From positions 1 through 43,160 of the forward strand of contig CAZIOT010000025.1 of assembly GCA_964540965.1 (NCBI GenBank): a DNA stretch of 43,160 nucleotides, read 5' to 3'. Shown here in pieces: positions 25,529 through 33,907 of the stretch. The notes beneath the pieces were generated by a model. It searched no databases. It saw only the letters and a list, made by a program, of their open reading frames with translations, and was not told the origin of the DNA. Every line of letters starts with the position of its first letter. Position 1 is the stretch's first letter. The DNA comes from JADYZU01 sp964540965. GTDB taxonomy: Bacteria; Pseudomonadota; Alphaproteobacteria; Rhodobacterales; Rhodobacteraceae. Made by a program: the position numbers and the translations under genes.

Positions 25529-27370
25529 TCAGGCGGCTTCGGTCGCCTCCTCCTCGGCGGCTTGCCGCAGCCACAGCCCGGCATAGCGGCCGCCGCGGGC
25601 GACAAGCTCGTCATGGCGGCCGCGTTCGACGATCTGGCCGTCCTCCATCACCAGGATCTGATCGGCCTCGGCAATGGTCGACAGGCGATGCGCGATCATG
25701 ATGACCGACCGTCCCTGCCCCATGGCCGAGAGCTGCGCCTGAATCTGGCGCTCGGTGGTGGTGTCGAGCGCAGAAGTCGCCTCGTCCAGGATCAGGATCG
25801 GCGGGTTCTTGAGCAGGGTGCGGGCGATGCCGACCCGCTGCTTTTCCCCGCCCGACAGTTTCAGCCCGCGCTCGCCCACCTGGGTGTCATAGCCCTGCGG
25901 CAGGCCGGCGATGAAATCATGGATCCGCGCCGCCCGCGCCACCGCCTCGATCTCGGCATCGGTCGCGCCGTCGCGACCATAGGCGATGTTGTAGCGGATG
26001 GTGTCGTTGAACAGCACCGTATCCTGCGGCACCACGCCGATGGCGGCATGAAGCGATTCCTGCGTCACCTCGCGGATGTCCTGCCCGTCGATGCGGATCG
26101 CGCCGCCGGTGACATCGTAGAACCGGAACAGCAGCCGGCCGATGGTCGACTTGCCCGCGCCCGAGGTGCCGACCAGCGCCACGGTCTGCCCCGGCTGGAC
26201 CGTGAACGACACGCCGCGCAGGATCGGCCGGGCCGGGTCATAGGCAAAGCGCACATCGTCAAAGTCGATGCGCCCGGCGGTGACCTTCAGATCCGGCGCG
26301 CCGGGGCGGTCGGTCACCTCGGAGGGCTGTTCGAGAAGGTCGAACATCTCGGCCATGTCGACAAGGCCCTGGCGGATCTCGCGATACATGCTGCCAAGGA
26401 AATTAAGCGGCATGGTGATCTGGATCATGTAGGCGTTGACCATGACGAAATCGCCGACCGTCAGCTTGCCCGCCTGCACGCCCATCGCCGCCATCACCAT
26501 GACGACGACAAGGCCGGCGGTGATGACCAGCGACTGGCCAAAGTTCAGGAGCGCCAGCGTGTTGTTGGTCCTGACCGCCGCTTCCTCGTATCCGGCCATG
26601 GCGCGGTCATAGCGGGTGGCCTCGCGGGCTTCGGCGCCGAAATACTTGACCGTCTCGAAATTCAGCAGGCTGTCGATGGCCTTCTGGTTGGCCTCGGTAT
26701 CGCGGTCATTCATCTCTTTCCGGATGCGCACCCGCCATTCGGTGACGGTGAACGTATACCAGATGTAGATTAGGATCGTGGCGACGACGACCGCCATATA
26801 CCACATGTCGAAAAGAAAGCCGAGGATGGCGGCGGTCAGCACCAGTTCCACCACCAGGGGCAGCAGGCTGAACAGCAGCGTGCGCAGCAGGAAATCGACG
26901 CCCTTGACCCCGCGCTCGATGATCCGGCTGAGACCGCCGGTCTTGCGGGTGATGTGATAGCGCAGCGACAGCGCGTGGATGTGGACGAAGGTGCGCCGCG
27001 CGATGATGCGCAGGGCGCGCTGGCCGACGCGCGAAAAGGCCACGTCGCGCAACTGCTGGAAGCCGGAATTGAGCAGCCGGGCCATGCCATAGACCACCGT
27101 GAGGCCGACGGCCCCCAGGATCAGCATCGTCTGCGGCCCATCGAAGGTGCCGGCAAGCGCATCCACCGCCCATTTGTAGAACACCGGCGTCATCAGGGCG
27201 ATGACCTTGGACAGCGTCAGAAAGGCGACCGCGGCCACCACCCGCCGCTTCACCCAGGCCTCGCCCCTTGGCCAGAGATAGGGGGCGACGATGTGGATGG
27301 TGCGCCAGCCGGCACGCACCCGTTCGGGATTCAGGGCATCGGCGGTGGGCGAGGGACGGGCTGGGCGCAT
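25529..27370 (-). CDS. Atm1-type ABC exporter (ABCB7/heavy-metal family), permease-ATPase fusion
   Basis: 613-residue half-transporter that works as a homodimer in the inner membrane. Six helices lie in residues 35-330, with the Atm1-like segment FERGVKGVDFLLRTLLFSLLP replaced here by IIERGVKGVDFLLRTLLF. The ATPase follows: Walker A GTSGAGKST, signature LSGGEKQRVGIARTLL, Walker B ILILDEATSALD and switch His in MIAHRL. Relatives (mitochondrial Atm1, Novosphingobium Atm1) export glutathione-linked or sulfur compounds for iron-sulfur metabolism and metal detoxification. Monocistronic as far as visible: 82 bp separates it from the yfgM-like gene downstream. Confidence 0.92.
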   Translation of the reverse strand: MRPARPSPTADALNPERVRAGWRTIHIVAPYLWPRGEAWVKRRVVAAVAFLTLSKVIALMTPVFYKWAVDALAGTFDGPQTMLILGAVGLTVVYGMARLLNSGFQQLRDVAFSRVGQRALRIIARRTFVHIHALSLRYHITRKTGGLSRIIERGVKGVDFLLRTLLFSLLPLVVELVLTAAILGFLFDMWYMAVVVATILIYIWYTFTVTEWRVRIRKEMNDRDTEANQKAIDSLLNFETVKYFGAEAREATRYDRAMAGYEEAAVRTNNTLALLNFGQSLVITAGLVVVMVMAAMGVQAGKLTVGDFVMVNAYMIQITMPLNFLGSMYREIRQGLVDMAEMFDLLEQPSEVTDRPGAPDLKVTAGRIDFDDVRFAYDPARPILRGVSFTVQPGQTVALVGTSGAGKSTIGRLLFRFYDVTGGAIRIDGQDIREVTQESLHAAIGVVPQDTVLFNDTIRYNIAYGRDGATDAEIEAVARAARIHDFIAGLPQGYDTQVGERGLKLSGGEKQRVGIARTLLKNPPILILDEATSALDTTTERQIQAQLSAMGQGRSVIMIAHRLSTIAEADQILVMEDGQIVERGRHDELVARGGRYAGLWLRQAAEEEATEAA

Positions 27371-27616
27371 GGCTGGTCCTTGAGGCAGGAGACCCAGATA
27401 GGCGCCGCGCGGCGGAAAGGCCAGTGCGGGCGCGCGGCACGATGCTGGACGGCCGCGGCAAATCGCTGCGAAGCGGCATCGGCGCGGCTGCCGGACCGGG
27501 CGTCGCCCTGCGCTGTCGCCCGGCGCCGGGACTGGCGAGGACGCGAAAAAGCGCCGCGGCAGGACGGGCGGCGGCGGCGCACGGCAGGGGGTGCGGCCCC
27601 TTGTGCCGGTTGCGAC

Positions 27617-29893
27617 CTACGGCGCAACAGCCCCCTCCGCGATTTCCGGCAGCACGAAGATCTGCCCCGGATAGATCAGGTCCGGGTCGCGGATACGGTC
27701 GCGGTTGGCCTCGAACACCTCGACATACAGCACCCCCTCGCCATAGCGTTCGCGGGCGATGGCCCAAAGCGTGTGCCCCGGCTGTACCGTCTTGACCGCG
27801 ACGCCAAAGCCCTCGTCCGTATCCATCGCCGCCGCCACGACGGCACGGTCGCTGCGCTGGAACGGCGTCTCGATCCGGCTGACGACGCTGCCGTCGGCGG
27901 CGATCTGGTCGGCGCGCAGGGTATAGACGCCGGGCGGCACGTCGGGCAGCACCGAATCCCAGATACCGTCGCTGACCGGCGCCACCGCCACCGGGGTATT
28001 GTCAAGGTAAAGGCGCACATGCCCGCCGCCGGCGGCGCGGCCGGCCAGTGTCACCTCGCCCGCCGCATCATAGGCGATGGTGTCGAGCGCGACCGACTGC
28101 AGCACCTCGGGCGCGGCGCCGGCGGCGATGGCCGGTTGCAACAGGCGCACCCCCTCGTCATCGGCAAGCAGCACCGGCGCCTGCGCCGGGCTGTCGCCGG
28201 CGGGCGCGGCAAGGACGGGGCTGTCGGCGGCAACCACGGGCGGCGGCCCGTCAGGCGGCGCGTTTTCCGACAGGCCCGAGGGGCCGGCGACAGCGCCGGG
28301 CACGGCCGGTGCGGGGGGCTGGCCGGGCGCCGCCGGCGCGGCCGGCGTGGCGCCGGCAACCGCGCCGGGGGTGGCGGGCGCGGGATCCGCGCCAGAGGCG
28401 GCGCCGGTTGCCGGAGAGGCCGACAGGGTGCCGGCGGTCTGTGGCGCGGCGGGCGCGGGCAGAGCCGCATCGGCAGCCTCTGTCACGGGCGGGACTGTCG
28501 GGGATTCTTCGCCCGCGGCCGGCACCGTCGCGTCGGCCGGTTCGGCGGCTGCGACGGAATCGGCCGCGTCAATGGCATCGACGGTCTCCGTTTCGGCAAT
28601 CGGGGCGTCGTCAGAGGCGTCAGAAAGGTCGGCGGCAACCGGGGCTTCGCCGGCCTCGGCCGGCGCTGCGGCATCGGAGGCGTCCGCTGCCGAAACGATG
28701 CCGGCTTCGGTGCCATCCGAGGTTTCCGCGGCAACGGGCGTTTCGCCAGCATCGCCGGGCTCGGCCGGTCCGGCGATCGCGGGGCTTTCCGGTTCGGCCG
28801 CCGCTTCGGGCTGCGCCAGGGCGAGGGTTTCGGCCGGGGCGGCAGGCTCGATCACCGAGGGGGCGATCAGCAGCACCTGATCCGAGGCCACGGCGGCGCC
28901 CTGCGGATCGGCCAGAAGCGACAATTGCCGCGGCTGGCCGGCGGGGGGGATGGTCAGGAAGGCGACGAACTGGCCGTCGGCCGCGGTCTCGACCTCGGCG
29001 GCTGAGACGCCATCGACCAGCACCTGGACCAGGACCGCGGGCGCCGCGACGCCGGCGACCACGGCAAGCCCGTCGGGATCAAGGCGGAATTCGCGCAGCT
29101 CGGGCAGGACGGGGGCGGGACCGGCGGTTTCCGCTACCTCGACCGGCGAATCCGTTGCCGCGTCAGTGGCAGCAGCAAGCCCGGGCGCCTCGCCCCCCTC
29201 CCCTGCCTCTGCACCGGCGGCCTCACCCGCATCGGCCGCAGCGGTCGTGGAATCGGCGGTTTCTGCCACCTCGACCGGCGAATCCGTTGCCGCGTCAGCG
29301 GCAGTGGCAAGCTCGGGCGCCTCGCCCCCCTCCGCTGCCTCTGCACCAGCGGCCTCACCCGCATCGGGCGTGGAATCGGCGGCTTCCGCCACCTCGACCG
29401 GCGAATCCGTTGCCGCGTCAGTGGCAGCGGCAAACCCGGGCGCCTCGCCCCCCTCGTCTGACTCAGCACCGGAGGCCTCGCCCACATCGGCCGAGACGGT
29501 GGTGGAATCGGCGGCCCCGGGCGTCTGCCCGGCGGCGTCCTCGTCCGTGACCGCAACCTCCGCGTCGGCAGCGGCCACCCCGGCATCCGGCCCGGCGTTT
29601 TCCTCTGCCGCGACCTGACCCGTCGAATCGTCGGGGGCAATCGCCGCATCGCCGGCGCCCTCCGCGTCGGCCGTGTCATCCGCTGCGGGCACAGCGGTCC
29701 CGGCCGGCACCTCCGCGGCGGCGACGACCGTTCCGGCATTGTCCGCCGCCCCGGCGGTGACCGACGGATCGGCCGCCCCGCCGCCCTCTGCCACCGGCGC
29801 GCGCGCCCCCGGCGCCAGCACCGACAGCGCCACCACCGCCGCCCCGGCGACCAATGCCCCCGCGACCCATCCCAGAACCTGCCTGCCTGCCAC
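27617..29893 (-). CDS. Long repetitive membrane-anchored LysM protein with Ig-like domains
   Basis: About 758 residues. The chosen start is GTG at 29893 (GGGGGACGGGCG before it); a TTG 13 codons upstream is also open. Order of parts: membrane anchor (VLGWVAGALVAGAAVVALSV, 6-25); about 230 residues of Ala/Asp/Glu/Thr-rich sequence with three copies of a 41-44-residue repeat containing DAATDSPVEVAE; an Ig-like domain (FRLDPDGLAVVAGVA onward); a second low-complexity Ala/Pro-rich stretch; a second Ig-like domain (VALDTIAYDAAGEVTLAGRA onward); and a C-terminal LysM domain (VQPGHTLWAIARERYGEG ... YPGQIFVLPE). LysM binds peptidoglycan, so the protein probably bridges inner membrane and cell wall. 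Exact role unknown. Confidence 0.85.
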   Translation of the reverse strand: MAGRQVLGWVAGALVAGAAVVALSVLAPGARAPVAEGGGAADPSVTAGAADNAGTVVAAAEVPAGTAVPAADDTADAEGAGDAAIAPDDSTGQVAAEENAGPDAGVAAADAEVAVTDEDAAGQTPGAADSTTVSADVGEASGAESDEGGEAPGFAAATDAATDSPVEVAEAADSTPDAGEAAGAEAAEGGEAPELATAADAATDSPVEVAETADSTTAAADAGEAAGAEAGEGGEAPGLAAATDAATDSPVEVAETAGPAPVLPELREFRLDPDGLAVVAGVAAPAVLVQVLVDGVSAAEVETAADGQFVAFLTIPPAGQPRQLSLLADPQGAAVASDQVLLIAPSVIEPAAPAETLALAQPEAAAEPESPAIAGPAEPGDAGETPVAAETSDGTEAGIVSAADASDAAAPAEAGEAPVAADLSDASDDAPIAETETVDAIDAADSVAAAEPADATVPAAGEESPTVPPVTEAADAALPAPAAPQTAGTLSASPATGAASGADPAPATPGAVAGATPAAPAAPGQPPAPAVPGAVAGPSGLSENAPPDGPPPVVAADSPVLAAPAGDSPAQAPVLLADDEGVRLLQPAIAAGAAPEVLQSVALDTIAYDAAGEVTLAGRAAGGGHVRLYLDNTPVAVAPVSDGIWDSVLPDVPPGVYTLRADQIAADGSVVSRIETPFQRSDRAVVAAAMDTDEGFGVAVKTVQPGHTLWAIARERYGEGVLYVEVFEANRDRIRDPDLIYPGQIFVLPEIAEGAVAP
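29120..29520. repeat. In-frame tandem repeats inside the LysM gene
   Basis: The landmark GACCGGCGAATCCGTTGCC recurs at 29141, 29273 and 29396, so successive units are 132 and 123 bp (44 and 41 codons), with a degenerate fourth partial unit towards 29520. All units keep the reading frame, so copy number can change without breaking the protein. Confidence 0.85.
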
Positions 29894-29985
29894 CGCCCGT
29901 CCCCCGGCCAGAGTGTTGAGCGACCATAGCAACAGGTCTAGGAACGGTCAAAACCCGCCGCAGCCCCGATTCCAGAGGAAACGCA

Positions 29986-30552
29986 ATGACCGCCAGCCGC
30001 CCCCATGTCTGCGTCTATTGCGGATCGCGCGACGGCGCCCGCCCGGCCTATGCCGCCGCCGCCGAAGCGGTGGGACGGATGCTGGCCGCGCGCGGCTGGA
30101 GCCTTGTCTATGGCGCGGGCGATGTCGGGCTGATGGGGCGCGTGGCGCGGGCGGCGCAGACGGCCGGCGGCGACACGTTCGGGGTGATCCCCGGTCATCT
30201 TCTGACGCGCGAGGTCGGCAAGCGCGACCTTGACCGCTTTGTCGTGACCGAGACGATGCACGAGCGCAAGAAGGTCATGTTCATGAATTCGGATGCCATC
30301 GTCGTGCTGCCGGGCGGCGCCGGATCGCTTGACGAATTCTTCGAGGTGCTGACCTGGCGGCAACTGGGCCTGCACCGCAAGCCGATCTTCCTGCTGGACG
30401 TCGACGGCTACTGGCAACCCCTGCTGAAGCTGCTCGATCAGGTGGTGGGCGAAGGCTTTGCCGATGCCTCGATGCTCGACTTCACCACCACGGTGCCGGA
30501 TGTCGCAACGCTCGAGACGCGCCTTTCGGCGGCGATGAGCGCGGCGGAATAG
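29986..30552 (+). CDS. LOG family protein (TIGR00730; nucleoside 5'-monophosphate phosphoribohydrolase type)
   Basis: 188-residue Rossmann-like cytoplasmic protein. VCVYCGSRDG opens the first strand, LVYGAGDVGLMG follows, and the family motif P-G-G-x-G-[ST]-x-x-E appears as PGGAGSLDEFFE; R-K-x-x-M (ERKKVMF) is also present. LOG proteins hydrolyse cytokinin-riboside or other nucleoside monophosphates to base and ribose 5-phosphate, and the older annotation is lysine decarboxylase-like. AGAGGAAACGCA precedes the ATG. The last 115 bp overlap the convergent rarD gene. Confidence 0.92.
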   Translation: MTASRPHVCVYCGSRDGARPAYAAAAEAVGRMLAARGWSLVYGAGDVGLMGRVARAAQTAGGDTFGVIPGHLLTREVGKRDLDRFVVTETMHERKKVMFMNSDAIVVLPGGAGSLDEFFEVLTWRQLGLHRKPIFLLDVDGYWQPLLKLLDQVVGEGFADASMLDFTTTVPDVATLETRLSAAMSAAE

Positions 30553-31394
30553 ACGGCAAGGCCGGCCCAGATCAGGACGAAGGCGGCCAGGTGCCAGGGG
30601 CTCAGACTTTCGCCCAGCACGGCGACGGCAAGGACGGCCTGAAGCGTCGGGTTCAGATAAAGGACCATGCCCACGGTCGACAGCCGCAACCTTTGGCTGC
30701 CGTAGCTGAACAGGATCAGAGGCAGGCCGGTGATGACGCCCATCGCCAGCATCATCAGGCTTTGCACGCCGTCGCGGCCGAAATGCAGGCCACCCTGCCA
30801 GCCGGTGGCCCAGACCGTGACAAGCCAGCCCAGCGCGAGGGGCGACAGGATCAGCGCCTCGGCCGCGACCGAGATTTCGGCAGGGGCGCGGATGCCGGTC
30901 TTGATCAGGCCGTAAAGACCGAAGCTGACCGCAAGCGCCAGCGCGATCCACGGCGGCACCCCCAGCCCCCAGGTCAGAACGACGACGCCCAGCGCCGCCA
31001 GCGCGATGGCAAGCCAGCTGGCCGGCCCCGGCCGCTCACCGCGGAACAGGACGCCGAACAGCACCGCGACCAAGGGAAAGATGTAGTAACCGAGCGAGCC
31101 GTCGATCGCATGGCCCGAATTCACCGCCCAGATGAACACGCCCCAGTTGACCGCGATCAGCGCCGCGGCGGCGACAAGGCGCCCGGCCTCGGGCCCGCGC
31201 AGCAGCGCGAGGATGCCGGCCCCGCGGCGCGTGACGACCAGGAGAAGACCATAGCCGATGGCGGTCCAGAGCACGCGATGGGCCAGAAGCTCGACCGGCG
31301 GCACGTCGCGCAACAAGTTGAAATAAAGCGGAAACACCCCCCACATCACGCCGGTCGCGATCAGGGCGATAAGGCCGCGGGTCTGGGGGGTCAT
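30438..31394 (-). CDS. rarD: EamA/RarD family transporter
   Basis: 318-residue inner-membrane protein with ten predicted helices in two EamA repeats. The N-terminus (GLIALIATGVMWGVFPLYFNLLRDVPPVELLAHRVLWTA) is diagnostic for RarD, whose substrate is not firmly known (drug/metabolite transporter superfamily). The ATG at 31394 is used; an upstream TTG would add 16 unconserved residues. The C-terminal about 38 codons run antisense through the end of the LOG gene, so the tail (VSSVATSGTVVVKS onward) may be a recent extension past the usual stop. Confidence 0.9.
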   Translation of the reverse strand: MTPQTRGLIALIATGVMWGVFPLYFNLLRDVPPVELLAHRVLWTAIGYGLLLVVTRRGAGILALLRGPEAGRLVAAAALIAVNWGVFIWAVNSGHAIDGSLGYYIFPLVAVLFGVLFRGERPGPASWLAIALAALGVVVLTWGLGVPPWIALALAVSFGLYGLIKTGIRAPAEISVAAEALILSPLALGWLVTVWATGWQGGLHFGRDGVQSLMMLAMGVITGLPLILFSYGSQRLRLSTVGMVLYLNPTLQAVLAVAVLGESLSPWHLAAFVLIWAGLAVYSAALIAAERRVSSVATSGTVVVKSSIEASAKPSPTT

Positions 31395-31463
31395 CGGTGA
31401 GGGGTCCAGAATGACAGCGGCGCCCCCGAGGGGACGCCGCAAGGACGCGAGGGAGGCCGGGGG

Positions 31464-32063
31464 TCAGAGACCGGCGGCCACCTCTTCCCAGTTCACCAGC
31501 TTGTCGAGGAAATTGGTGATGTAAGCGGGGCGCTTGTTGCGGAAGTCGATGTAATAGGAATGCTCCCAGACATCGAGGCCAAGCAGCGCGGTCTGGCCAA
31601 AGCAGAGCGGGTTCACCCCGTTCTCGGTCTTGGTGACCTTGAGCGCCCCGTCCTTGTCCTTGACCAGCCAGGCCCAGCCCGAGCCGAACTGGCCGGCACC
31701 GGCGGCGGCGAAATCGTCCTTGAACTTCTGCACCGAGCCGAAGCTGTCGGTGATCGCCCGTTCCAGCGCGCCGGGCATGGCACTGTCAGCCGGGGTCATC
31801 CATTCCCAGAACTTGTTGTGATTCCACAACTGGCTGATGTTGTTGAAGATGCCGTTCTGCGCCACGGCGCCGGCCTGATAGGTGCCGGTGATGATCTCTT
31901 CCAGCGACTTGCCGTCCCATTCGGTGCCGGCGATCAGCTTGTTGCCGTTGTCGACATAGGCCTTGTGGTGCAGGTCGTGGTGGTACTCGAGCGTCTCGCG
32001 CGACATGCCCTTGGCGGCAAGCGCGTCATGGGCATAGGGAAGATCGGGAAGCGAAAAGGCCAT
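31464..32063 (-). CDS. sodB: Superoxide dismutase, iron type
   Basis: 199 residues, no signal peptide, so cytoplasmic. It converts superoxide to hydrogen peroxide and oxygen. Metal ligands are H28, H82 (WNHNKFW), D164 and H168 (DVWEHSYY). Q78 before the WNH motif and FGSGWAW suit the Fe form, although cambialistic use of Mn cannot be excluded. GAGGAG precedes the ATG. It is followed by rarD after 69 bp. Confidence 0.96.
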   Translation of the reverse strand: MAFSLPDLPYAHDALAAKGMSRETLEYHHDLHHKAYVDNGNKLIAGTEWDGKSLEEIITGTYQAGAVAQNGIFNNISQLWNHNKFWEWMTPADSAMPGALERAITDSFGSVQKFKDDFAAAGAGQFGSGWAWLVKDKDGALKVTKTENGVNPLCFGQTALLGLDVWEHSYYIDFRNKRPAYITNFLDKLVNWEEVAAGL

Positions 32064-32160
32064 GGGGCGACTCCTCGGGGTTCAGGGTGACGTCGGCCTT
32101 ACAAAGGCTCTGACCGGCAGAACGTCAACCCCGAAGCCGCGGTTCCCCCGGTCCGGCGGG

Positions 32161-32189
32161 CGGTGGGTCAAGACCCACCTTACCGGCGC
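32161..32189. repeat. Hairpin repeat (family 1, copy 2); left arm of the 217-bp element
   Basis: CGGTGGGT-CAAG-ACCCACC then TTACCGGCGC. It is the near-exact reverse complement of 32349-32377, differing only at three loop bases. Confidence 0.8.
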
Positions 32190-32348
32190 AGGGCCTGCCG
32201 GGTTGCGCGGGTTTTGACTGCGGGATGCCTCCGGCTGGAGGATTTGGCGCAAAGCAAGGACGCCATGCGCGGCACGCTGATTTGCTTTGCGAAAAACACT
32301 CCCCGCGGGGCGTCCGCACCTGCCGCGGGCGCCGGCGGTGCAAAAGCG

Positions 32349-32377
32349 GCGCCGGTAAGGTGGGTTTCAACCCACCG
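32349..32377. repeat. Hairpin repeat (family 1, copy 3); right arm, likely terminator of the GSCFA gene
   Basis: GTGGGT-TTCA-ACCCAC stem-loop in the opposite orientation to copy 2, ending 10 bp before the GSCFA gene stop codon (minus strand), where a terminator is expected. Confidence 0.7.
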
Positions 32378-32386
32378 CTGCCTGCC

Positions 32387-33727
32387 CTAAAGCCAGTTCA
32401 CCTTGTCGCGGAACTGGGTGCGGCCGGGAAAGGCCTCCTGATGTTCGGTCATCAGCGCCCGCGCCTTCTGCCGCTGGCGCATCGGCCGGCACAGCATGAT
32501 CATCCGCTCGAGCGCGTCGGGCTTGTTCGGGGCGACCTCGCGCGCCTTGCCCAGCGCGGAATAGGACAGGTCCAGCCGTTCGAGCCGCCGCGCGGCGGTG
32601 GCCTCGAGCATCAGCACCTCCTCGTCGCGGTCGGCGGCCTCGCGGTTGGCCTCGGCCAGTTGCACCACGTCCTCGAACTGTTCGAGCTTCATCAGCATCC
32701 GCACCGAGGACACCAGCGCCTCGCGCGACATGGCCGGGGCGCCGTCACCGGCCGCGACATAGCGGCTGAGGACGTTTTCCATGATGCGGTTGATGACATC
32801 CTGGCTGACATGGCGATAGTCTCCCCGGCTCCACGCCACGGTCGGGTTCGACAGGGTGACGAATTCGTAGGAGGGGAAATAGTCCACCCCGGCCTTGTCG
32901 AGCAGGAATTCGTCCAGCGCCGCCCGCTGCACCGATTTGGAATAGGCGTTGGCGACCAGCACATCCATGTCGCGGAAGGTCGCGAGAAGCGGCACCGGGC
33001 TGACCGTCACCAGCATCTTCAGGGGCTTGGTCCGGTGCTTCATCAGCAGGGCATGCAGTTGCTGAAGCCCGGCGAGGATGTCGTGATAGGACAGGACGCG
33101 GAATTCGAAGCGGGCCGGTTCGGCCTTGATCGCCTGCATCGGCGGCGCGACGTTGAGGTAGAGGCCAAGCGTGGTGTCGAACCAGGTCTCGACATAGCCC
33201 AGCGTCAGGATCACCACATCGGCGTCCTTCACCGCCGCCAGCGCGTCGAGATAGCGGTGGCGGAAGGCCAGGATCGTCTCGACGTCGAAATCAAGCCGCG
33301 CCATGCCAAGCTGCGCGTCGATATAGCGATCCTCGCCGATGCGATAGAGCAGGTCGGCGCCGGGGAAGGTCTCGCGCTCGAGCGCCCAGCGCACCTCGTT
33401 CAGCACCGAGTGGATCGAGTATTTGTTGAAGAAATTCGCCCCGTCCTCGAGCGTGGCGCCGATCTGGCCCAGGTCGAATTCGCGGCTGAGCACCCGCAGC
33501 CCGGCGCCGTCCAGCGCCTTTTCGACGTTGCGGGCAAAGCAGGAACCGATGGCATAGATCGTATCGCGGCGGTCGATGGCAAAGCTGGGCGTCACCGTGG
33601 GCGAGGCCAGGGGATAGAGCCTGTCGCCATCGCGGTCCGGCGCTGGATAGCGGCGCAGGTCGTTCTTGCGGGCGCGCAGCATGGCCGCGTCGGCCGTGAT
33701 CCGTTCGATGTTGCGTTCGCCCGACAT
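32387..33727 (-). CDS. GSCFA domain-containing protein
   Basis: 446 residues. The name-giving motif GSCFARNVEKAL lies near residues 61-72, followed by the rest of the GSCFA domain (FFNKYSIHSVLNEVRWALE, DVVILTLGYVETW, TVSPVPLLATF, DYFPSYEFVTLSNP). The domain is related to GDSL/SGNH esterases, so acyl or acetyl transfer or hydrolysis on a polysaccharide is plausible but unproved. The C-terminal about 100 residues are helical, TPR-like. Start ATG at 33727 follows AAAGGTGGG. It is divergent from the GT61 gene with 180 bp between, which suggests joint work on surface glycans. Confidence 0.88.
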   Translation of the reverse strand: MSGERNIERITADAAMLRARKNDLRRYPAPDRDGDRLYPLASPTVTPSFAIDRRDTIYAIGSCFARNVEKALDGAGLRVLSREFDLGQIGATLEDGANFFNKYSIHSVLNEVRWALERETFPGADLLYRIGEDRYIDAQLGMARLDFDVETILAFRHRYLDALAAVKDADVVILTLGYVETWFDTTLGLYLNVAPPMQAIKAEPARFEFRVLSYHDILAGLQQLHALLMKHRTKPLKMLVTVSPVPLLATFRDMDVLVANAYSKSVQRAALDEFLLDKAGVDYFPSYEFVTLSNPTVAWSRGDYRHVSQDVINRIMENVLSRYVAAGDGAPAMSREALVSSVRMLMKLEQFEDVVQLAEANREAADRDEEVLMLEATAARRLERLDLSYSALGKAREVAPNKPDALERMIMLCRPMRQRQKARALMTEHQEAFPGRTQFRDKVNWL

Positions 33728-33801
33728 GACCCACCTTTCACCGCGCTGGCCGCGGATGTTGCTTTGCCGGAAAACTATCCAGCCACCGTGGCCCATACAA
33801 T

Positions 33802-33829
33802 ACTGCCGATTCGGCGAAATTGCGGCAGT
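33802..33829. promoter_or_regulatory. Inverted repeat in the divergent GSCFA/GT61 promoter region
   Basis: ACTGCCG (33802-33808) and CGGCAGT (33823-33829) form 7-bp arms around a 14-bp centre, in the 180-bp space that must hold both promoters. It could be a shared operator. Confidence 0.3.
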
Positions 33830-33907
33830 CCGCCCATGATGTTTTACAAGCCACATTTTCGCGCATAGACCATTGTCCAAACGTGAACGATCCCGCAAAG
33901 GGCAGGC

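Larger units (their letters stand above)
32161..32377. repeat. 217-bp element bounded by 29-bp inverted repeats, with interleaved internal inverted repeats
   Basis: The 29-bp arms at 32161-32189 and 32349-32377 are inverted copies with 26 of 29 identical bases. Inside, CGCAAAGCAA (32248-32257) pairs with 32282-32291, and GGACGCC (32258-32264) pairs with 32309-32315; the two pairings interleave, as in a pseudoknot. A segment GCCTCCGGCTGGAGGATTT resembles a repeat often seen next to Rhodobacterales genes. No transposase frame is present; it may be a miniature element or paired extragenic palindromes. Confidence 0.6.
32064..32386. other. 323-bp intergenic region holding an inverted-repeat element
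   Basis: Lies between the start of sodB and the end of the GSCFA gene, both minus strand. The first about 95 bp should carry the sodB promoter. The rest (32161-32377) is a structured element described separately. No protein gene is apparent. Confidence 0.6.

Noticed and set aside
29120..29520. CRISPR-like array
   Set aside because: The repeats are long, lie inside a coding frame and are not separated by unique spacers of constant size.
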